Assembly (NCBI GenBank): GCA_015680685.1
Contig: MNCI01022534.1
Span: 317,712 to 346,212, forward strand
Length of the DNA: 28,501 bases
Source: Gnetum montanum
Taxonomy: Eukaryota; Streptophyta; Gnetopsida; Gnetales; Gnetaceae
Direction of reading: 5' to 3'
This document shows positions 21,702 to 28,501 of the stretch, piece by piece. The stretch's first letter is position 1. The number at the start of each line of letters is the position of its first letter. A program made the position numbers and the translations under genes. The notes beneath the pieces were generated by a model. That model was not told the origin of the DNA, did not search any database, and worked only from the letters and a program-made list of their open reading frames with translations.

Positions 21702-22540
21702 TGATGACATGGAAGGAACTCAAAATTTAAATGAACACATATCATGATATATGATCAACAATTGATATACAAATAGTGTGATATCATACCTACGATACAA
21801 CTTTGATATTATATGCTTTCATATGATATTACAGATGATATGTATGTAGGGTAGTTAATACCTATAAATACTACTCACCTACTAAATTAAATGCATGATT
21901 CAGTTACCATAGTAGCAAATGCTTGCAACATGAACTTGAATTAATTGAACAAAGTCCTATTTGAGTAATATTATACCTAGACAAAATTCATGATAGTAAT
22001 AAAATTGAAACTAATTTACCTTTATTGTAGCACTTTTACTTAGTTTAATATTTTCTTATCAGTAATTTACTTTCTTTGTTATTTACTTTCATGCACATTG
22101 CTAATATTTTTATTCATAATGTATGTTAAATATGTGAAATGAGCATAAATATATTATCATTTAGTAATCTTAGCAATGTTATTCCTTGGTATTCCCAATA
22201 GTGAATACTTGATAACCTAGCAATAATAGTATGAGTTTAGGATGTGTACATCAAATTGGGAATGAAGAATGCTCATAGCTTACGGTACCTTATGATTTAT
22301 CTCATTATATCTTAAATTAATTAAATAAGTTTCTATAATTTAATATGAAAAAATAAAATTAATGATCAACTAGACTTAATTAGCTGAATGAAGACCAATA
22401 GGAGTGTAATTAGGAAGACAAAAATTTTCAATTCATGTTTAGCTATCTAAAAGTACTATTATTCTAGTCCATAGATTATGCTTAGCTCATGTGTAATGCT
22501 TGTGATTTATATGGTTGAATGTAGAGACTACATCACTAAT
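21702..22540 (+). mobile_element. Old degenerate solo LTR (D) of the same superfamily
   Basis: Starts TGATGAC. The U3-like part is full of decayed GATATC/GATATG palindromes (21745-21845), then TATAAATA at 21863-21870. TATTTGAGTAATATTATACC (about 21958) matches B's TATTTGAGTAGACATTGTACC. TAGCAATGTTATTCCTTGGT and TATGGTTGAATGTAGAGACT match the U5 and 3' end of the other LTRs. No primer site or polypurine tract adjoins it, so it is most likely a solo LTR. The right edge is uncertain by about 10 bp. Confidence 0.6.
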
Positions 22541-22867
22541 AATGAGAAACCAATGATTCATATACATCATTATGAAGAACAAAATTAAGCATCTTATTTG
22601 CATCAACATCTATAGAAAAAGGGACCACTACGTTTTGCTTGCTAATTGGTAAATTTGCTTTATGACAATCAACAACAATTTCTACACTAATAAAATAGAA
22701 AGAAATTTTACCATCAATTAAATAATTTAGGAGTAATTTAGAATCTTCCATGGGAAAATAAGAATTCAATTTTGGTAGTGAGACCCTCAAGATTCAAAAA
22801 ATCTTCAATACTTGGATAGTGGAAGATGAACCTTTGAAATTTGGAATAATGAAGCTTATAGTAAAGA
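22541..22867. other. Unassigned AT-rich stretch with a short minus-strand frame
   Basis: A minus-strand open stretch of 84 codons (22536-22790) has mixed, protein-like composition, but I recognise no family, and it overlaps the ragged end of LTR D. It may be a fragment of an old element. Confidence 0.3.
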
Positions 22868-23071
22868 CTAAAATCATCATTGTACATCTCATCATTCCCT
22901 TACAACAAAGATAAGATACTATCTTAGCTTACACACATAATATAATTAGGATCAAATATGACTAACAAGTTGTGTATGGTAGTTACATCATCTACAAATT
23001 ACAAGAATGTAACCTTGACTACTTACAATGATTTGAATACTTAAGGAGATGAGATTTTATTTATAATAAGG

Positions 23072-23132
23072 TGTTAGCTTAGTGGTAAGTATTTTGGCAT
23101 GGAAAACCCAAGTTACAAGTTTGATTTCAGTA
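23072..23132 (+). mobile_element. tRNA-derived SINE-like head, copy 1
   Basis: TAGCTTAGTGG (23075-23085) fits the Pol III box A consensus TRGCNNAGTGG. AGTTTGATTTC (23118-23128) fits a decayed box B (GGTTCGANNCC). The spacing of about 33 bp between boxes and the intervening TTGGCATGGAAAACCCAAGT are typical of tRNA-derived plant SINE heads. The cloverleaf is not intact, so it is not a working tRNA gene. Confidence 0.5.
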
Positions 23133-23345
23133 GACAACAACTAAAACCACCATTGTACATCTCATCATTCCCTTACAACTAAGATAAGATAGTTTATTAG
23201 CTTATAGACATAACACAATTAGGGTTAAATATGATTTACAAGTTATGCATATGAATTACATCATGTACAAATTATAAGAATGCAACCTTGACTGCTTACA
23301 ATGATTTAAACACTTGAAGAGTTTGTGAGGTTATCTTCATAATGA

Positions 23346-23405
23346 TTTGTTAGGTTAGTGATAAGAGTCTTGGCATGAAAAACCCAAGTCAAAGGTTCAA
23401 TTTTA
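23346..23405 (+). mobile_element. tRNA-derived SINE-like head, copy 2
   Basis: Second copy within the tandem duplication: box A-like TAGGTTAGTGA (23351-23361) and a well-preserved box B GGTTCAATTTT (23394-23404), with TTGGCATGAAAAACCCAAGT between. Confidence 0.5.
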
Positions 23406-23754
23406 CTATATAATATTAAATTATGAACCTAAATAAATCTATAAAATAAATTCTAAAATTGTTGTGGTATGACAAATCAAAGATCTCAATGGAAGTAAAA
23501 CTTTAGTTTTAGTTTTAATGTATATTGATTTTTTATGATTGTAGTGGTCTTTGCATTCTTCTACTTATTATTTTAGAGGGATACTAGAGCTATTTCTTAG
23601 AGCATTTAAAACAACTTAAAATCTTAGCTTTATCAACAACTATTTTTTACATGATTTCTTATGCTCATCATAATTTCTTCTAGATTATGCATATTCATGC
23701 ATCTATGTAATTAGCTAACTAGACAACTATTCATAAGCCAAACCATGACTTAGA

Positions 23755-23812
23755 GATGGCCTGTTAGCTTATTGTCTTCTTATGCAAGAGGTACCTAGTT
23801 CTAGTTATATTT
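23755..23812 (+). mobile_element. Possible third tRNA-like SINE head
   Basis: TGGCCTGTTAGCTTA, then CTTCTTATGCAAGAGGTACC, then AGTTCTAGTTA (23797-23807). The layout resembles box A, anticodon-arm-like hairpin and box B. More degenerate than the two copies upstream. Confidence 0.3.
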
Positions 23813-23908
23813 GGGGCATCATTATAGTCCTCTATAATTCTTGTAATGTATCATGCTAGCTATATATCTTAGGATGTACTTATAGTCAACTTATTTTGGG
23901 TTTTAAAA

Positions 23909-23990
23909 CCTTCTCTCCATTCTCCCCTTTGCTTCCTTTCTTCCTCCTCTCACCTCTTTACTCTTATATCTCTCCCTCTTCCCCCTTCTA
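23909..23990. repeat. Pyrimidine-rich tract
   Basis: About 80 bp, almost all C and T on the plus strand (CTCTCC, CTTCCTCC, CCCTCTTCCCCCTT). Low-complexity; no gene association is evident. Confidence 0.7.
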
Positions 23991-24379
23991 TATGCATGAG
24001 ATCAAGAGTAAAACCATTGACTAATATCTCAATTTAATTTTTTGACATCTTTAGTTCTTTGAACATAGCCTAAGAAATATTTAACTTAAATGAAAACTCA
24101 AGCATTCCCAAGCAACATGTTCATTGTAAAAATAGCTTTGAAAATAATGAAACATAAGATAAAAAGAAAATAATATAAAAATAAAGTTGAAATTAAAGCG
24201 AAAATTTCATTACATTTGTATAGAACCAAAGAATCTATTATATAAATTAGTTTGTAAAAAATATTCTAGTAGTAATATACCTAAGTACAACAACTATGCT
24301 CCATTGTCATATACCTTGAATTCTTCTATATAATTTTTCAAAACCATGATAGCTTGAGTAGCTCATAAAAAGATTGACT

Positions 24380-24660
24380 CAAGATTTCTTGTCTTCTTTT
24401 AAAGAAATATATTCTAAAACATTCTAATAATATATGTTATTTATCTTCTACTAATAGTAAATACAATCAACATATTTTATCTTTATATTGTATATTATTC
24501 CATATTTTAGTTTTAACTTGGAGTTGGTATGATCTAGTTCTTACTTTGCTAATTAGTGCTTTTATTGATATTGAAATAGTTGCATGTAGATATTCCATTT
24601 CATCATGTTTTCCACCTGTAATGATTTTTTGAGTAAAACTAAAGCTTTTTTCTATTTTTG
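24380..24660 (-). pseudogene. LINE 3' end, copy 2 (C-terminal zinc-type domain)
   Basis: On the minus strand the frame reads ALISKVRTRSYQLQVKTKIW then NNIQYKDKIC, LLLVEDK, HILLECFRIYF and RRQEIL. This is the R-x-SH-x-L-x-IE ... I-C-x-x-C ... E-HxLLxC pattern that ends the ORF2 of many non-LTR retrotransposons. Stops and lost Cys residues show it is dead. It lies just downstream of a second copy of the same domain (24850-25000) in the same orientation, so it must come from another LINE. Confidence 0.55.
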
Positions 24661-24699
24661 TACCTCATTTTGTATCTCTTCAAAAGTTTTTCTTTAACA

Positions 24700-25837
24700 A
24701 GTTTCCAAGCTTATTCTAAATTTCTTATTACAACTTAATTTTCAGTTTCCAAGTTTTTCAAAAGTAACTTAAATATCAACTCAACAAAGTGTCTAGTTGA
24801 TGTAATAAGAAAATATCATATAGATCTTTTACTATAATATTAATTTTTTATCTTAAATCTTCAATCTGAGGGAAACTAATAATAACATATTAGTCATCCT
24901 CAAGATTACTTAAACTACATAGCCTACATACACATTCTTCTCTAGAAATTTACATGCATTTTTTGCTTTCAATTCTAAGATGATGTGAATTTAAATGAAG
25001 CTTATTGATGAAAATGTGACATTTCATTCAAAGTATAGCTAACAAATAGTGAAATTCTAAGTTTAACTAATTACCTCCTATTCATTTCAAAAAAAAAAAT
25101 TTGTTTCTTGCTTTTATATTTAGCCATAACTTTATTAGAACTTATTATTGAATGAACTTATGAATGTGCTTTGGATTACTTTGTATCTTCTCCAATGAGA
25201 TATTCCAATTATTCAACCATTGTATCCCTCGAAAATACCATTCCTACTCTTTTGTGTCTTCAAAGCTACTTTATGAAATTTGATCTATTTTATTTTTGCT
25301 AGGTTTTGAGTACAAGCAATAAATTGATAAATAGCTTTTACTTTTAGAAAAAGTAGATTAGTGTCTAATAAAAGTTTGAAATAGTGTGTTTGAACTTTCA
25401 CCTTTAATTCATGTAGTAAAAATATTTTGTGTACTCTTTCAATGTTCTTCCAATTTTTTATACTAAGACATGGTTTTCAAATTGTATATCCATATAACAC
25501 AATAGGCTAAATGATTGAATGATTTATTTTTTGATCTTTAAACCCAAAATCCTAATGTCTTACATTTGTTTTTAATTGTATAGACTACTTGTATTCCTTC
25601 TGCTATTTTTTCCTTAATGCATTTATCTCATCTATTATTATTTGCATATTGAAAACATAAATATCTAAAAGAGTCTACAATTTAAACATTCCAATCATTG
25701 CATTTAAAATTATAATACATGTTTCTTGAATCCCAAATCATCATTTTAGTTTCCTCTATGTTGACTTATAAACCAAAAGAAATGCAAAATTATTCTAGAA
25801 TTCATAGCATATTATACATACCTTTTTCAAAAGTAGA
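24700..25837 (-). pseudogene. LINE (non-LTR retrotransposon) ORF2 3' portion, cut by element C
   Basis: Reading leftward from 25837: FEKGMYNML, FCISFGL then VNIEETKMMIWDSRNM (the GL-x-VN-x-x-KTK block after the polymerase box), SFRYLCFQYANNN (the F-x-YLG block), IKEKIAEGIQVVYTIKNKCK and IWIYNLKTM (the LYG-x-E block). Near 24900-25000 come NKLHLNSHHLRIES, VCRLCSLSNLEDD and ISFPQIEDLR, the C-terminal zinc-type domain. Many stops and frame changes. The upstream part, including the polymerase YxDD box, was separated when C inserted at 25838. Confidence 0.7.
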
Positions 25838-26125
25838 TGATGAGTGGTGAGGTACCCCTACACTCAACCATACGAAACGAGCGGCGCACGCGCGATCCGG
25901 TCGAACTCCGCAGATGGACTAGTTGTGGTATCTAGATAGCTAGCCTTAGGTCGCAGTTCGCTGTCTTCCCATCTAGGCTAGTTTTGCATATGTCACGTAT
26001 GGTTTAGTCTAGATGAGGTGTATGATGTGTCCTAATTCTATTGCTACTCCTGAAGGCAGTGGAAAATAATATTTAACTAAATCTAAGCTAAGAGGAAAAG
26101 GGTAAGAAATCTAATCTAGCCTAAG

Positions 26126-26445
26126 TGCGACGAGCAACCGATTCCTTGATCAACCGTACACATCTTGGACTTCGTGCACGACTGCCACTGGGACTACCAA
26201 GCATAGGCCTAGGTACGCCACTGGGATTACCAAGCACAGACCCCAAATACGCCACTGGGTTACCAAGCGTAGATCCCCCTAGCTACACCACTGGGCTACC
26301 AAGCAGTAACACTTAAATGCTCGTAATCAAGTCGAACTCGTTCCGCTTCTAGGAGTTTAGGGTTGAGAGACTAATCGCGATAAGTAATCGATTCCTTAAC
26401 TAGCCGTACACACCCGTAGATGCTCGTAGTCAAGTCGTACTTACA
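26126..26445. repeat. Expanded repeats in U5 of element C
   Basis: Four copies of a 33-36 bp unit with core GCCACTGGG-x-TACCAAGC start at 26184, 26217, 26251 and 26287. They are flanked by two copies of a segment with CGATTCCTT...CCGTACACA (26135 and 26387) and ATGCTCGTARTCAAGTCG (26316 and 26420). A and B carry only about two diverged copies of the core at the same place in U5. Confidence 0.85.
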
Positions 26446-26726
26446 CCGCGCTATGAAAGCAATAAATAACATAAAATAAATAACAATAAATAAACTAAGT
26501 GAATGCTGCAATGATGAAGTAATCTCGATCTTTATTGCCGGCCATGTGCGTGTCCAAGTACGGCACACTCGAATAAAGACACCGTACAATCACATTCACC
26601 ACACTGCGGGCAGACACGGGAAAATTCTAACTCTGGAGGGATCAAACTGCCAGAGCTTCGCTACCTAAAATTGGGATCCCCAAACAAGGGGGTGCCGCCT
26701 CTTATTTATAGACATGGTGCCGGACT

Positions 26727-26784
26727 GCGATATCGCGTATGCGATATCGCAGGGAAGGACGCGATATAGCGTACGCGATATCGC
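26727..26784 (-). promoter_or_regulatory. U3 palindrome array of element C
   Basis: GCGATATCGC starts at 26727, 26741, 26761 (one change) and 26775. Each pair is separated by GTAT or GTAC (14-bp period), with 10 bp between pairs. The array lies 17-75 bp upstream of the minus-strand TATA. Each unit is a perfect 10-bp palindrome containing GATATC flanked by CGs. Confidence 0.8.
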
Positions 26785-26809
26785 GGCCGACGCAAACCGT
26801 GTCTCATCA

Positions 26810-26845
26810 TACCCCCACGACTGAATAAAAACTCGTCCCCGAGTT
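26810..26845 (-). promoter_or_regulatory. Polypurine tract and pre-LTR hairpin of element C
   Basis: On the minus strand, AACTCG-GGGA-CGAGTT (26845-26830) is a perfect six-pair stem with a GNRA-type tetraloop. It is followed by 20 nt ending GTGGGGGTA at the LTR edge. Confidence 0.75.
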
Positions 26846-26980
26846 ACAAGGAGAACAAGCTTCAGTGATTACACAGTGGATAGGTATGGGATTATTAACT
26901 AGAAAAAGAAATGGACTAATGCGGCAGTGGGGGAAGACACAACACAGAGAAAATCTGCTACAGCTACAAAAATGTGGAAC

Positions 26981-27166
26981 TCATGTAGTTCCAGGTGGCG
27001 GTGGCTCCTCCATGGGTGCTTTCCCTTTGTCACGTGCTCCAAGTTTTGAAGATTGGTGACGCTGAAGAATAGCTTGGAGCTTCTCCTCCTAGGTCCGAGG
27101 GTCTTGTGTCGTCCATGCTGATGCTCCAATGTTTGATGGGGTCGGCACTTCCCACGGACAGGGTAG
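26981..27166 (-). pseudogene. C-terminal tail of the aORF of C beyond a premature stop
   Basis: The frame of the long ORF continues past TAA (27167-27169) through one more stop (TAG near 27094) to TGA at 26981-26983, ending EEPPPPGTT. Element A ends the same way (EPPPPRTV, stop 19905-19907). The true C-terminus is therefore here, and C carries at least two nonsense changes. Confidence 0.65.
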
Positions 27167-28501
27167 TTACGGAAACATCTGATTAGCTTTGACGTACCAC
27201 GCCGCAAACACCCATCGTTCCTCTTCAAAGGCTCTGGCTTTGTTTTTGTATTCATGAAGTTCTGTTAGCCGTCGAGCCAAGTCAGTTGCCACATCTTTCT
27301 GTCCCTGGTAGCTTTCTTTCACCAACCCAAGTTCAGAATTCGCAACATCTAGTTTTTCAGCCAACTTCTTTCGCTCTGCAAACTCTCCTTCATATTTGAT
27401 GTAGGTGGAAGCTACCTGCTGCTCGAGCTCCGATCTCGGGCGTCCTGCTGTTAACATAGCTAGATTGACATACCGAAGATTTGCCAACTCCATGTATTCA
27501 GTTAAGTCTTGGATCTGCAGGTCCCGGTTCTTAATTTCTGCCTGGTGAGCATAGGCATAAGTGTCCAATATGGCCCCCCAATCAGTGTGCTGGGCACTGA
27601 TGTTGTGGATTTGGGCTTTTGCCATATGGATCTCCTTCTCTAGGATCTGTTTGTACATTCCCACCTGGTTACGGAAGTGCTCCTTCAGCTTCTCATGTCG
27701 TTTAGCCTCGTTCTGCCACGCGCTAATCTCAATGGCTGATTTCTGTCGAACAGCGCGCACCTCCTCCATTGAGAGGGTCCTATTTTCCCTGGCTAAACGG
27801 CTCACATCCTGGTTGACTCGGATAAATTGTTCCCGAAGCCGATGAAAGTGCTCATCGAGAACATTCTTTTGTTTCTCCACAGAGGTCAACCGAAGGTTAT
27901 CTGCAACCAACTGCTTGTTTTCCTCTTGTAAGGCCTTGAGTGCCTTAAGATGCGCATGAGTTTGCGCCTTTGCTACGGAGGCATCCCAAGTCGCCATCTC
28001 CTTTTCTTCTGCCACCTTCTTATTTTCTGCAATTAATTTGGTTAATTGCTCGGTTTTGAAATTGTTTAACTGGTCTGCGGGAACCAATCGCAAGGGATCC
28101 CGCTGTACTGCTTGTAAGGCGATGAGCTGCTCTTGTAATTTCTGCACTTCAGCCTCAGCATGCTCAGCCCTTACCTCGGAAATGACCAGCTTCCCCTTGG
28201 TTGAAATGAGGTCTGACTGTATTGCGGTTACATCCTGAGGGACGTCAAACAGAGGCGTTAAAACCTGTCCCGTTTGAAGCAATCTGTCCAATGCATCCTC
28301 ATGTTCTGCAAGAGTCATGGAGGTTCCGGCGATAGTTTGAGCATCCTGTACTCCTGAAAGATCTGCCGGTGGTACAACAGGTACATGAAAAGATTCCTTG
28401 ATGTAGTCAGTTACCACATCAGCTGCTCCCGCGGCATCCTGGTGTTGCATGACCACCACTGTGGCCCCTTCACCAGTCTCTAATTGCACTTGAAAAGATG
28501 C
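27167..28501 (-). CDS. aORF of element C: long coiled-coil protein, partial
   Basis: Open from the right window edge to TAA at 27167, 444 visible codons. The first in-frame start-like codon (28489) is GTG and is not the start: the frame is open upstream, and the residues there (ASFQVQLE) align with A's ASFLVHFE, which lies far inside A's ORF. The protein is rich in Glu, Gln, Lys, Leu and Ala with heptad-like spacing over about visible residues 95-420, so a long coiled coil is likely. Landmarks shared with A: VVVMQHQ, GVQDAQ, ALDRLL, MEEVRAV, RNQVGM, EYMELANLRYVNLAM (visible residues about 334-348) and RRLTELHEYKNKA. No signal peptide or membrane segment is seen. The N-terminal domain seen in A should lie to the right of the window. 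Function unknown; a structural or accessory role for the element is inference. Confidence 0.85.
   Translation of the reverse strand, partial: ASFQVQLETGEGATVVVMQHQDAAGAADVVTDYIKESFHVPVVPPADLSGVQDAQTIAGTSMTLAEHEDALDRLLQTGQVLTPLFDVPQDVTAIQSDLISTKGKLVISEVRAEHAEAEVQKLQEQLIALQAVQRDPLRLVPADQLNNFKTEQLTKLIAENKKVAEEKEMATWDASVAKAQTHAHLKALKALQEENKQLVADNLRLTSVEKQKNVLDEHFHRLREQFIRVNQDVSRLARENRTLSMEEVRAVRQKSAIEISAWQNEAKRHEKLKEHFRNQVGMYKQILEKEIHMAKAQIHNISAQHTDWGAILDTYAYAHQAEIKNRDLQIQDLTEYMELANLRYVNLAMLTAGRPRSELEQQVASTYIKYEGEFAERKKLAEKLDVANSELGLVKESYQGQKDVATDLARRLTELHEYKNKARAFEEERWVFAAWYVKANQMFP

Larger units (their letters stand above)
22868..23413 (+). repeat. 273-bp tandem duplication
   Basis: The unit starting CTAAAATCATCATTGTACAT at 22868 recurs as CTAAAACCACCATTGTACAT at 23141. 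The shared order continues: CATCTCATCATTCCCTTACAA, ATAAGATA, ATTAGG, ACATCAT, AACCTTGACT-CTTACAATGATTT, then a tRNA-like head and GGCATGxAAAACCCAAGT. The copies differ at roughly one in six positions, so the duplication is old. Confidence 0.85.
25838..26809 (-). repeat. 3' LTR of element C
   Basis: 972 bp, TG...CA (TGATGAGAC at the right edge, CCACTCATCA at the left edge, minus strand). U3 array 26727-26784, TATA 26703-26710, polyadenylation signal 26531-26536. U5 is longer than in B because of two internal repeat families (26126-26445). Confidence 0.9.
25838..28501 (-). mobile_element. Element C: younger minus-strand Ty3/gypsy element, 3' part
   Basis: The 3' LTR at 25838-26809 is followed on the right by polypurine tract, hairpin, short 3' UTR and the aORF, all in minus orientation and running off the window. 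It is far richer in CpG than A or D, and the aORF is open over at least 444 codons, so it is the youngest copy seen. The left-flank 5-mer is GTAGA; the matching duplication should lie beyond the window. Confidence 0.9.

Noticed and set aside
23072-23132. Functional tRNA gene
   Set aside because: Pol III boxes are present, but acceptor and anticodon stems do not form a full cloverleaf.
26184-26310. CRISPR-like spaced repeats
   Set aside because: Units are nearly contiguous, imperfect and lie in an LTR of a plant retrotransposon; no cas genes.
26125-26316. Frame with repeated LGLPS residues
   Set aside because: It is a translation of the 33-36 bp U5 repeat units in element C's LTR, on the opposite strand to the element.
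28487-28489. GTG at 28489 as start of the long minus-strand ORF
   Set aside because: GTG is not a usual nuclear start in plants, the frame is open upstream to the window edge, and the upstream residues align with the interior of A's ORF.

Overview
The window looks like nuclear DNA from a land plant with a large, repeat-rich genome. It is AT-rich, contains no intact host gene, and is built almost entirely of nested Ty3/gypsy LTR retrotransposons with smaller LINE and SINE-like remnants. A gymnosperm or a large-genome angiosperm would fit. The species cannot be told from sequence alone. There are no bacterial or phage signals.

Layout. 1-280 is the U3/R end of a minus-strand LTR whose element leaves the window on the left. 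281-1367 is AT-rich flank. 1368-21010 is an old plus-strand element, here called A: LTRs 1368-2293 and 20151-21010, tRNA-Asp-like primer site, gag-pol fossil 2490-7860, a 1.5 kb noncoding spacer, an internal stretch resembling the start of its own LTR (9413-9560), and a very long additional ORF (aORF) starting at 9963. A second plus-strand element, B (10009-17086), is inserted in that aORF at about codon 16, so the aORF resumes at 17087 and ends at 19907. B has LTRs 10009-10806 and 16227-17086 and retains gag and protease, but lacks RT, RNase H, integrase and the aORF. 21011-25837 is old AT-rich DNA with a degenerate solo LTR (D), a 273-bp tandem duplication carrying tRNA-like promoter boxes, and two minus-strand LINE 3' ends in tandem. 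A younger minus-strand element, C, begins at 25838 inside the LINE. Its 3' LTR is 25838-26809 and its aORF (26981-28501) runs off the right edge.

How the parts relate. The LTR ends, primer site, polypurine tract, gag-pol and aORF show that A, B, C, D and the left fragment belong to one superfamily. It resembles the non-chromodomain Athila/Tat branch: tRNA-Asp-like primer site, no chromodomain seen, long post-pol region. The notable content is: (i) the roughly 950-codon aORF, with an N-terminal region like the plant 'putative transposon protein' domain and a long coiled-coil C-terminal part, conserved between A and C; (ii) U3 promoters made of 14-bp-period arrays whose sequence and copy number turn over; (iii) a stretch resembling the start of the LTR ahead of the aORF; (iv) a hairpin exactly 20 nt before the 3' LTR in all three elements; and (v) decay of A by dozens of stop codons, mostly TAG, with almost no frameshifts.
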